From Promethearchaeota archaeon (GTDB taxonomy: Archaea; Asgardarchaeota; Lokiarchaeia; Sigyniarchaeales; SOKP01), in the NCBI GenBank assembly GCA_019058365.1, contig JAHPZE010000020.1:1-64000 (forward strand): a DNA stretch of 64,000 nt, read 5' to 3'. Each line of letters begins with the position of its first letter. Position 1 is the stretch's first letter. The notes under the pieces were generated by a model. The model saw nothing but the letters and a program-made list of their open reading frames with translations. It did no database searches and was not told the DNA's origin. This document shows positions 56,969 to 64,000 of the stretch, in pieces. The position numbers were made by a program, and so were the translations under genes.

Positions 56969-58018
56969 ATGATGAGTACAAAAATTAAGGAAGCCTGGTT
57001 AGGACCTGGTAGAAAGGATGGTCAAATTAATCCAATCAAACCAAAAGATGATGCATTACACATCGATATGAAAAAGAAAGGAACAAGAGAATGGTGGTAC
57101 TTTGATGCTCGTTTTGATAATGGATATACAGTAGTAGGATTCTTTCGAGCAAAACATGAACGAACTGGTAAAACTGGTGTAGAAATTACGATTTATAAAC
57201 CAAATGGAGAAAAAATACAGAAAGTAATAGAGTATCTTCATTCAGATCTTATAGCTTCCCAAGAAGTACCAGATGTGCAAATTGGTAAAAATTATATTAA
57301 TGTTGATTATTCTAACAAAGAATTACCAAAATACGAAATTTTCTTAGATGAAGCTGAATATGGGTTTCACTTAAAATATACTGCCCAAGTTCATGGTTGG
57401 AAGCCCGGAAAAGGATATATTGAGTTTGGAAAGTCAAATGAATTCGGTTGGGTTATAGCTCTACCTCGAGCAGACGTTGTAGGAACTATTAAGGTTAATA
57501 ATGAAACAATTCAAGTAAATGGAATTGGATATCATGATCATAATTGGTTAAATTTCAATTTTGCGATGATAATTGACTATTGGTACTGGGGTAGGATTTA
57601 TTCTGAGAATTTTACTGTGGTTTTTGCTTATATCAAATGTAACAAGAAAATAGATAATTATCCAATTCAAGTTTTAATGCTCGCGAAAAATGAGAATGTA
57701 TTTCTCAGTACAGGTGAATATAAATTAATTCAAGAAAATTTTGAACATAATAATAAAGCTGGAAATAAATTTCCGAAAATTCTAAAGTTTATTATTGGAA
57801 ATCAGCATGAAATTCTTCTCGAAGTTCAAGAGATCATTGATGCTGATAATTTACTTCAAGAATTAGGACCCATCACACGTTTCCTAGCGAAAAATCTTTT
57901 AAAATTAAAACCAGGTTATTTTCGATTAAATTCTCAATTTCAACTCAATATATCTTATGAAGGGAAATCATTTATAGAAAAAGGAAGTACGCTTCACGAG
58001 ATGGTAATTACTAAGTAA
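56969..58018 (+). CDS. CrtC/AttH-like lipocalin-type protein
   Basis: 349 residues. The motif GTREWWYFDARFDNGY (about 31-46) and GIGYHDHNW in the middle mark the CrtC/AttH superfamily, which includes carotenoid 1,2-hydratase (hydroxyneurosporene synthase) and is a twin beta-barrel lipocalin. These act on or bind isoprenoids and other hydrophobic molecules. An AAGGAG precedes the ATG. It completes the run FAD oxidase, Fe-S, FAD oxidase, SCP2-like, CrtC-like, which suggests oxidation and hydration of a lipid or isoprenoid. Reaction unproven. Confidence 0.82.
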   Translation: MMSTKIKEAWLGPGRKDGQINPIKPKDDALHIDMKKKGTREWWYFDARFDNGYTVVGFFRAKHERTGKTGVEITIYKPNGEKIQKVIEYLHSDLIASQEVPDVQIGKNYINVDYSNKELPKYEIFLDEAEYGFHLKYTAQVHGWKPGKGYIEFGKSNEFGWVIALPRADVVGTIKVNNETIQVNGIGYHDHNWLNFNFAMIIDYWYWGRIYSENFTVVFAYIKCNKKIDNYPIQVLMLAKNENVFLSTGEYKLIQENFEHNNKAGNKFPKILKFIIGNQHEILLEVQEIIDADNLLQELGPITRFLAKNLLKLKPGYFRLNSQFQLNISYEGKSFIEKGSTLHEMVITK

Positions 58019-58042
58019 GAAGAAATCAATTTATCAGAACTT

Positions 58043-58738
58043 TTATTTTTTTTCATCCAATGCTCTTTTTGGAAATAGGCGTTTTTTTAATTTTACCTTG
58101 CTTGTGTCCATGTCATATTCAACTAAGCCAGCTTTTGCTAATTCTTGAACTGAATGTAATACAAAGGCTCCTTCAATACCAGTTGTAGTTTTTATTTGAT
58201 CTCTCGTCATTTCTTCCTTTTCTCCATGTAAAGTCATTAAAATTCGATAATGTGGTTGACCTTGCCATATTTCTGACACTAAGACAGTATAAATTGACAA
58301 TAATGCACGAACTCTCTCAAAGTTATATTCTGCTTCTTCTGCTTCTGATGCTACTTGCATAAATTTCTCTAACTCAACCTTAACTTTCTGATACTCATCT
58401 AGTAATTTCATTTGATCTTCTGTTAATGATCCTATTTTTTGGTCTTTTTCTCGTTTTTCAAGCTCTAGCTTTTTTGTTTCCTCTTCTAATTTCTTTTTAT
58501 CTATCTCTAACTGTTGTTTCTCAGTTTCTAACTTAGACTTTGCTTCTTCTAATCGTATTTTTTCATTTTCGAGTTTTTCTTTTTCTTTACTAAGTTCCAT
58601 TTTATCATTCTCAAGATTTAATAAAGCAGTTCTTGAAGTCTCTAATACATCAATAAATTCCTTAAAACTTGATTCAGCAGCTTGAATTGTTTCATCAATA
58701 ACATTTAACGTTTTTTCTTTATCTGACATTGGAATCAC
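58043..58738 (-). CDS. Coiled-coil protein with winged-helix C-terminus
   Basis: 231 residues. A long coiled coil (about 18-135, heptads rich in E/K/L) is followed by a winged-helix-like domain (about 150-225: RALLSIYTVLVSEI, YRILMTLHGEKEEMTRDQIKTTT, LHSVQELAKAGLVEYD). Such proteins are common in Asgard and other archaea and could be DNA- or complex-bridging factors. Met 4 is an alternative start. Convergent with the CrtC-like gene. Confidence 0.7.
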   Translation of the reverse strand: MIPMSDKEKTLNVIDETIQAAESSFKEFIDVLETSRTALLNLENDKMELSKEKEKLENEKIRLEEAKSKLETEKQQLEIDKKKLEEETKKLELEKREKDQKIGSLTEDQMKLLDEYQKVKVELEKFMQVASEAEEAEYNFERVRALLSIYTVLVSEIWQGQPHYRILMTLHGEKEEMTRDQIKTTTGIEGAFVLHSVQELAKAGLVEYDMDTSKVKLKKRLFPKRALDEKK

Positions 58739-58958
58739 AGTAAAACTAATTATTTTATATTAATAAAGATTTATTAGAAATTTTTAAAGTTTTATAAAAA
58801 TTCAAGGAAATAAATCAAAATAATGAATTTTATTTTATTCATTATATTTTAGTGTAAGGTTATCAATTTTATTTAAAATTAGAGATATAACACTACATAT
58901 AATCCCTTAAAAAGCATTGTATTTTGTTATTTGACTTTCTTTATAATTTTTTCCCATT

Positions 58959-59276
58959 TTATCTTCCATTAATTACTTCATCATATAATATTTTGAGATA
59001 TTCTTTAATTTTTTCAAAATGATTTGTACCTCCTTCTGTAATGGAATAATATTTTCGAATTTTTCCCTTCACATTTTTTTTTTCTAAAGATAATAAACCA
59101 GAATAAGTTAACCTATTTAACCATGGATATAAAGTCCCATCCGAAATATCATATCCATGCTCAGCCAACTCATTCTTTAACCAGGAACCATAAAAAGGTT
59201 CTTTACTAGCATGATATAATATATGTAGCAAAATCGAACCTTTTTGAAATCTTCTTAAAGGATTTATGGATTTCAT
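58959..59276 (-). CDS. PadR-type transcription regulator
   Basis: 105 residues. Winged helix (about 10-85) with the PadR pattern: LLHILYHASKEPFYGSWL, GYDISDGTLYPWLNRLTYSGLL, GKIRKYYSITEGG, then a short dimerisation helix. Divergent from an MFS transporter across 158 bases that hold a perfect 19-bp palindrome; PadR members usually repress an adjacent efflux pump and themselves. Ligand unknown. Confidence 0.92.
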   Translation of the reverse strand: MKSINPLRRFQKGSILLHILYHASKEPFYGSWLKNELAEHGYDISDGTLYPWLNRLTYSGLLSLEKKNVKGKIRKYYSITEGGTNHFEKIKEYLKILYDEVINGR

Positions 59277-59369
59277 GTTAGATCCATATTATATTGGTTT
59301 CAAATAATTAAGATCAAGAATTCAATAATATTAAAAAGGAATAATTTATATTTAATATTATCGCGAATC

Positions 59370-59388
59370 GATATCGATAATCGATATC
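59370..59388. promoter_or_regulatory. 19-bp perfect palindrome, likely PadR operator
   Basis: GATATCGATAATCGATATC: two perfect 9-base arms around a central A. Just to the left, an extra AATCGATATC half-site overlaps it (59366-59375). It lies between the PadR gene and the MFS gene, and near the transcription start expected from the TTTAATATTA element (about 59350-59360), so a protein bound here would block MFS transcription. Confidence 0.75.
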
Positions 59389-59434
59389 AAAAAAAGTAAA
59401 ATAATAACTTAATAATAGCAATACTGATTGATTT

Positions 59435-60679
59435 ATGTCAGGAAATAATGATTCAAATCAAAAGTATACTCAAAAGATAAGACTAATTTTGGGAGTTTCA
59501 GTGCCTGTTTTTATAATGGGACTTGTATCATTTTTCACTGATATCTCAAGTGAAATGATCCAAAGCATTTTACCTTTATTTATTATAGATCTAGTAGAAA
59601 CGAATCCTATATTTATTTTAGGTTTAATCGCAGGAATTACGACGGCTCTAGCCAACATATTAAAAGGAGTATCAGGTTGGATAAGTGATAAAATCAACAA
59701 AAGAAGACCTTTTGTCGTAGCAGGGTATACTATTTCAAATCTTTCTAAACCATTTATAGGTTTTAGTCCATCATGGCAATTTGTTTTAGGATTAAAAGCA
59801 ACAGATAGATTTGGCAAAGGTCTCAGAACATCTTCCAGAGATACACTTATATCTTATTATGCAGTTGAGCAAGGAAAATCTTTTGGAATTCATCGCGCAA
59901 TGGATACTTTAGGTGCAGTAGTTGGGTCTCTTCTTGCTTTTCTATTTTTATTTTGGGCATGGAGTTATTCTGAAATTATATTTTTCTCTATTTTTCCAGG
60001 ACTCTGTGCAATTGTATTAATCCTTTTCATCAAGGATGTTGATCCTACTAAATTAGATGAAACAAAACTGAAATATCATGATGTACCAAAAGTAGATAAA
60101 ATTGATAGAAACTTTATTAAACTTATAATTATCCTTGGAGTAATTGAATTTGCTAGCTTAGATATAGCATTCCTCCAAGTTAGATCAAGAGATTATATTT
60201 TTTCTGGATTAATCTTTTTAATACCTGTTTTTTATTTACTAACAAACATAGTTTATATGGTTTTATCACCTATAATGGGATCTTTATCAGACAAAGTCGG
60301 ACGCAAACCTATTATCGTAAGTGGGTTATCAATTCTTTTAGTTTCTACAATATTTTTAGCATTTCCAATTGAATCTTCAGTATTTTCATTAATATCAATA
60401 GTAATTATTTATGCATTTTATGGATTTTATTTGGCATCAGTTGATCCCATCTCAAGGGCGTATATTGCTGACTTAGCAGGTAAAAATAAAAGAGGTAGAG
60501 CATATGGTTATTATTATCTTTCTGTAGGGATAATTACCTTAGGTGAATCACTGCTTTTTGGATATATTTATGATATATTCTCTTTTTTTTGGGCTTTTCT
60601 CTATGTATCAATTCTTTTATTTATTTGTATTATAGTATTTATTATCACTGATTTCTCCAAGATTCTACACAAGGAGTAA
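59435..60679 (+). CDS. MFS transporter under PadR control
   Basis: 414 residues, 12 membrane helices. Helix 2-3 loop reads GWISDKINKRRPFVVAGY and helix 8-9 loop GSLSDKVGRKPIIVSGL, the two copies of the MFS motif A. The N-terminus FFTDISSEMIQSILPLF and RFGKGLRTSSRDTLI are characteristic of the bacterial YxxK/drug-export-like MFS branch with an acidic/basic pair in helix 1 and 4. Probably an efflux pump repressed by the divergent PadR protein. Confidence 0.9.
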   Translation: MSGNNDSNQKYTQKIRLILGVSVPVFIMGLVSFFTDISSEMIQSILPLFIIDLVETNPIFILGLIAGITTALANILKGVSGWISDKINKRRPFVVAGYTISNLSKPFIGFSPSWQFVLGLKATDRFGKGLRTSSRDTLISYYAVEQGKSFGIHRAMDTLGAVVGSLLAFLFLFWAWSYSEIIFFSIFPGLCAIVLILFIKDVDPTKLDETKLKYHDVPKVDKIDRNFIKLIIILGVIEFASLDIAFLQVRSRDYIFSGLIFLIPVFYLLTNIVYMVLSPIMGSLSDKVGRKPIIVSGLSILLVSTIFLAFPIESSVFSLISIVIIYAFYGFYLASVDPISRAYIADLAGKNKRGRAYGYYYLSVGIITLGESLLFGYIYDIFSFFWAFLYVSILLFICIIVFIITDFSKILHKE

Positions 60680-60764
60680 TTATTCGTTAAATTATGAATC
60701 GATGTAGAGTATACCTAAACAATTAAATAAATTAGATTATAGGTTATTTTCGGTGATATAACAC

Positions 60765-61547
60765 ATGAAAAAAGATTATTGTCTTACTTCAAAGGATGTG
60801 GTTCTAGCAGCTATACAATCATCTAATAAAAATATGGAAGATTTTAAAGTCGATCCTAATGTTATGATTATTTTCTCTGGAGCTTTATTAAATTATTTAA
60901 AACAGAAAGCTAATTTAGAACAATCAGATTGGTTATTACCGTTTCACCCATATGGCTCTGAAAGATTGCATCGAGGTAAATATGAACACCTTCCTTTAAC
61001 AGTAATTGTTCCACCTATGGGAGCATCAACAATGGCTTCAGTAGCAGAAGATTTAATCTTTTGTGGTGCAAAAGTAATTCTTCTTGTTTGTGGTTCATGG
61101 GGGATTGGTGAAAAAGTAGAATTATTTGATTATATTATACCTACTCATGGTTTAGGACCAGATGGAACAAGTATACATTATGGAAGAAAACTAAATGAAG
61201 AAATTGAATTAAATAAAGAGATTGTAAACATTTTTATAGAAGAAACAAAAAATAGAACTAAAAATTACCATATAGGGAAAAACTATTGTAAAGAAGCATT
61301 CTATAAGATTAATAAAACAGAAATTCTTGAAATGCAACAGAAAGGGTGTATTTCAATGGAAAATGGAGAGATTAATGTTCTCTCAACAATATGTAAACAA
61401 AATCAGATAAAATTTGGTGTAATTTTTTATAGCTATTATAATCCTCTTGAGGGGTGGAATATTTCATGGAAACAAGACCATTATAAAGATTGTGTAGAAC
61501 TTGAAGGAGATATTGCATTAGCTACAATGTTAAGAATAAATAGATGA
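60765..61547 (+). CDS. Nucleoside phosphorylase family protein (PNP/UDP)
   Basis: 260 residues. Phosphorylase-1 fold with SGALLNYL, PPMGASTMASVAEDLIFCGAKVILLVCGSWGIG and the C-terminal VELEGDIALATMLRINR. GSWGIG matches the family's phosphate/ribose-binding turn. Members split purine or uridine nucleosides with phosphate; the base preference is not clear. It is close to the MFS gene (85 bases) but has its own spacing. Confidence 0.82.
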   Translation: MKKDYCLTSKDVVLAAIQSSNKNMEDFKVDPNVMIIFSGALLNYLKQKANLEQSDWLLPFHPYGSERLHRGKYEHLPLTVIVPPMGASTMASVAEDLIFCGAKVILLVCGSWGIGEKVELFDYIIPTHGLGPDGTSIHYGRKLNEEIELNKEIVNIFIEETKNRTKNYHIGKNYCKEAFYKINKTEILEMQQKGCISMENGEINVLSTICKQNQIKFGVIFYSYYNPLEGWNISWKQDHYKDCVELEGDIALATMLRINR

Positions 61548-61564
61548 TAATAGAGTTATTTTTT

Positions 61565-62827
61565 CTACTTAGATTGAATCCATAAGTTAGCTAAATATAT
61601 CAAAACTTCAGTAGCTTTTTGAAGAGCCAAAGTTGGGATGTATTCTTTTCTAGAATGAAATAATAAACCTCCAGCAAAAATATTTGGCGTTGGAATTCCT
61701 TTCGCACTTAACCGAGCTCCATCTGTACCTCCCCTTATAGGATGAATTTTCAATTCTAAACCCGACTTTTCGATTGCTTGTTTAGCTAAATCGATAACTT
61801 TTGGCGTTTTTTCTAGGTAAATAAACATGTTTTGATATTGATGTTTAAAATTTATTTCAATTTTTAATCCCGGATAACGAATTTCATATGCTTTCTTTAG
61901 ATTTTTTAAATAATCCATCCGTCTATGGTTATTTTCTTCTGAAAAATCTCTGATAAACATTCTTGAGTTAGCTTCTTCTGCATTACCTTGTAATTTTGTT
62001 AAATGAAAAAATCCTTCACGTTCCTCAGTATGTTCAGGTGCCTCAGATTCAGGAAGCTCACTAAAAAACCTACTCGCAATCTCTATAGCATTAATCATTT
62101 TATTCTTAGCTTCTCCCGGATGAACATTTAAACCTATAAATTTAGTTTGAGCTAACCATGCATCAAAACATTCAAATTCTAATTCACCCATTTCACCACC
62201 ATCTACTGTATAGCATACTTTAGGAAGCTTTTTCATATCAACTTTATCAATTCCTGAACCAATTTCTTCATCTGTACTAAAACAAACAAATATTGGCCCG
62301 TGCTTTAATTCATCAAACTCTTTCCAAGCAGCACATGCAGCCATTATTTCGGCAATACCTGCTTTATCGTCTGCCCCCAACAGTGTATCTCCCTCAGATG
62401 TGATTATATCGAGACCTATATATTCTTCTAAATTAGGAGAATCTTCAATGCTTAAAACTAAACCTTTATTTTGAGTGAATTTTATCTCTTTTCCATCATA
62501 CTTTCTATGAATTACAGGTTTTACATTCTTTCCACTAACTGCTGGTGAAGTATCCATATGAGCTAATAATCCAATAGGAGTTACTTTTTCAAGGCCTTTA
62601 CTTGGTGGAAGATATGCATAAACAAAACCGTATTCATCATGAATGATATTTTCAAGATTTAATTTTTTTAATTCTTCTACTAGCAACTTTCCAAGATCTA
62701 ATTGGATTTTTGTTGAGGGAACCGTTTCTACACTCTCATCTGAAACAGTCCAAACTTTCACATACCTCAAAAATCGTTCTAATGCTTCATTTAACAAAAA
62801 TTCTTGTATGTCTTTTGTAAGATCCAT
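61565..62827 (-). CDS. pepT: Peptidase T (tripeptidase, M20)
   Basis: 420 residues. Di-zinc ligands in order: H90-x-D92 (LLAHMDTSP), TLLGADDKAGIAE, FSTDEEIGSG, VDGGEMGEL and H in GGLLFHSRKEY; the RGGTDGARLSAKG loop is also present. These are all PepT hallmarks. Cleaves the N-terminal residue from tripeptides in the cytoplasm. The length and the dimerisation lid (about 215-325) are typical. Confidence 0.95.
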   Translation of the reverse strand: MDLTKDIQEFLLNEALERFLRYVKVWTVSDESVETVPSTKIQLDLGKLLVEELKKLNLENIIHDEYGFVYAYLPPSKGLEKVTPIGLLAHMDTSPAVSGKNVKPVIHRKYDGKEIKFTQNKGLVLSIEDSPNLEEYIGLDIITSEGDTLLGADDKAGIAEIMAACAAWKEFDELKHGPIFVCFSTDEEIGSGIDKVDMKKLPKVCYTVDGGEMGELEFECFDAWLAQTKFIGLNVHPGEAKNKMINAIEIASRFFSELPESEAPEHTEEREGFFHLTKLQGNAEEANSRMFIRDFSEENNHRRMDYLKNLKKAYEIRYPGLKIEINFKHQYQNMFIYLEKTPKVIDLAKQAIEKSGLELKIHPIRGGTDGARLSAKGIPTPNIFAGGLLFHSRKEYIPTLALQKATEVLIYLANLWIQSK

Positions 62828-62887
62828 ATCAATGAAAATTAATCTTAAATTTTAAAGGTAGATATTCTATTAAAATAATCTAAAACT

Positions 62888-63685
62888 TTATCGTCCTTTG
62901 AATTTTGGTTCTCTTTTTTTTATAAAAGATTTCATTCCTTCTCCAAAATCATAAGTTCTTATATTTTTACAATATAATCGAAATTCATTTTGTAAAGATG
63001 GAAACAGTTCATTAAATTGAGAAAAATTCAACATAGCTTTATTATATCCAAGGCATTTTGTAGGCATCTGTGCGATTTTTCGAACAAATTCTAATGATTT
63101 TTCTTTAAATTCGTCTAACGGGTAAACTTTAGTAATTAAACCAATATCCAAAGCTTCTTTTGCTTCAAGATGACGCCCAGTCAAAATTATCTCTGTTGCT
63201 CTTCCAAAACCAACAATTCTGGGCAGAAACCAACTTGCTCCGCTTAAAATACAATGGGCTCTTCTTGTACGATGATCACCAATTTTCAAATTATCTGCTG
63301 CTAATCTAAAATCACATGCAAGAGCTATGTCAAATCCTGCTCCTAAACAATATCCTTTCAATAAAACTATCACAGGTTTTTGAATACCTCGTATCAAATT
63401 GACAACTTTATGATGGGGCATTTTAGAACCATCTTCTAACGGTGTGAATTTAACCCCTTCTGGACTCATACTTTTCATATCATCACCAGAACAGAAATTC
63501 TTACCAGCTCCTTCAATAATAACAGCACGAACCAACTTATCTTTCATGATAGACTCGAATACTTCTACTATTTCCATTAATAATGGGTACTGTAAAGCAT
63601 TCAACTTATATGGACGATTTATAGTAATTTTACTAATACTATTTTTAAATTCATATATTATATATTCAAAGTTAGTACTTAAAAT
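62888..63685 (-). CDS. Enoyl-CoA hydratase/isomerase, ATT start
   Basis: 265 residues, crotonase fold. RPYKLNAL, FCSGDDMKSMSP, PVIVLLKGYCLGAGFDIALACD, HCILSGASWFLPRIVG. Starting at the internal ATG 63604 would lose the first strand (ISKITINRPY), so the start must be further left in the RNA. In frame before that there is no ATG/GTG/TTG; a GAGAGG lies six bases before ATT (63683-63685), taken as the start. The catalytic Glu positions read AGFD and SGA, so the reaction is uncertain. Separate from the acyl-CoA cluster. Confidence 0.83.
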   Translation of the reverse strand: MLSTNFEYIIYEFKNSISKITINRPYKLNALQYPLLMEIVEVFESIMKDKLVRAVIIEGAGKNFCSGDDMKSMSPEGVKFTPLEDGSKMPHHKVVNLIRGIQKPVIVLLKGYCLGAGFDIALACDFRLAADNLKIGDHRTRRAHCILSGASWFLPRIVGFGRATEIILTGRHLEAKEALDIGLITKVYPLDEFKEKSLEFVRKIAQMPTKCLGYNKAMLNFSQFNELFPSLQNEFRLYCKNIRTYDFGEGMKSFIKKREPKFKGR

Positions 63686-63801
63686 CAGAATCCTCTCTAA
63701 TTTAAATAATTAAGATAAATAAAATATAGATCTTTAGAAAAATAATATTTACTTATAGATTAATCAATACTATTTTTTAAAATATTGAATAAGTATTTTT
63801 A

Positions 63802-63900
63802 ATGAATTTATCTGAGGAGGAGACATCAACAACAACCAAACCGATTTATGAAAGACGCTACGATATAGATTTGTTGAGAATAGTTATATTAACTAAATAG
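63802..63900 (+). pseudogene. Short N-terminal fragment, acyltransferase-3-like
   Basis: 32 codons, ATG to TAG. The end (RRYDIDLLRIVILTK) resembles the start of the first membrane helix of acyltransferase-3 (OafA) family proteins, R-x-x-x-(I/L)DLLR. Nothing of the rest follows; after the stop the window is AT-rich with no frame. It may be a truncated remnant or a chance match. The 315-base stretch from 63686 to 64000 holds nothing else that I can support. Confidence 0.3.
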
Positions 63901-64000
63901 AAGAAAAAATATAATTTAATTACCAAATTTCAAATTTCTCATCTAATCTAGTTACAAACACTATAAAATAAGGAATGACTAGATCTAAAACGCCTGAATA

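Noticed and set aside
1..64000. CRISPR arrays, rRNA and tRNA genes
   Set aside because: No regularly spaced repeats and no tRNA or rRNA signatures were found by reading both strands; short tRNAs could have been missed without a covariance search.

Overview
The window is a very AT-rich archaeal chromosome segment. A TFIIB-type transcription factor, TATA-like promoters close to start codons, an archaeosortase-like protein, a geranylgeranyl-reductase-family enzyme, an aldehyde:ferredoxin oxidoreductase and ADP-forming acyl-CoA synthetase subunits mark it as archaeal. The mix with bacterial-type genes (GrpE/DnaK/DnaJ/ClpB, acyl-CoA dehydrogenase, enoyl-CoA hydratases, PepT, PadR, leucine-rich repeats) fits an Asgard (Promethearchaeota, Lokiarchaeia-like) genome. 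That placement is my inference from gene content; no rRNA, tRNA or CRISPR array was seen.

Layout. 1-12.3 kb: a nuclease-fold protein, a heterodimeric ABC exporter with an AbrB-type regulator, and a rearranged zone. In that zone a tandem two-domain 6TM potassium-channel-like gene and a membrane alpha/beta-hydrolase gene exist once intact (7601-11290) and once as pieces (832-1080 and 7294-7580). Between the pieces lie the exporter operon and a decayed sugar aminotransferase. 12.4-19.2 kb: a His-rich microprotein, an MFS transporter, membrane proteins, a Nudix hydrolase, a multi-cluster Fe-S protein and a FilR1-type regulator. 19.4-25.7 kb: an acyl-CoA oxidation cluster (acyl-CoA dehydrogenase, two enoyl-CoA hydratases, SCP2 protein, ADP-forming acyl-CoA synthetase beta and alpha), which could oxidise acyl-CoAs and recover ATP from the thioester. 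25.7-36.1 kb: redox and central-carbon genes (ferredoxin-nitroreductase fusion, tungsten AOR, pyruvate kinase, nitroreductase), small unknowns, a TspO-like protein and an LRR gene broken by one stop.

36.3-41.0 kb: a geranylgeranyl-reductase-like flavoprotein in line with two membrane proteins (one GT87-like), then a zinc-ribbon membrane protein and an archaeosortase-like protein, together suggesting envelope lipid/glycan/protein processing. 41.2-48.7 kb: grpE-dnaK-dnaJ-clpB followed by a TFB gene, with a large dyad at the predicted grpE transcription start. 48.7-58.0 kb: a membrane-protein gene with two in-frame TGA codons, class II aldolase, a FixC/FixX-like pair, and a divergent run of FAD oxidase, CCG-domain Fe-S protein, FAD oxidase, SCP2-like and CrtC/AttH-like genes that looks like an uncharacterised lipid or isoprenoid redox pathway. 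58.0-64 kb: a coiled-coil/winged-helix protein, a PadR regulator divergent from an MFS transporter across a perfect 19-bp palindrome, nucleoside phosphorylase, peptidase T, a third enoyl-CoA hydratase, and a terminal gene fragment.

A recurring oddity: three genes (5234-5512, 23505-24218, 62888-63685) have no usable ATG/GTG/TTG start but do have a Shine-Dalgarno-like sequence placed 5-7 bases before an in-frame ATT codon.
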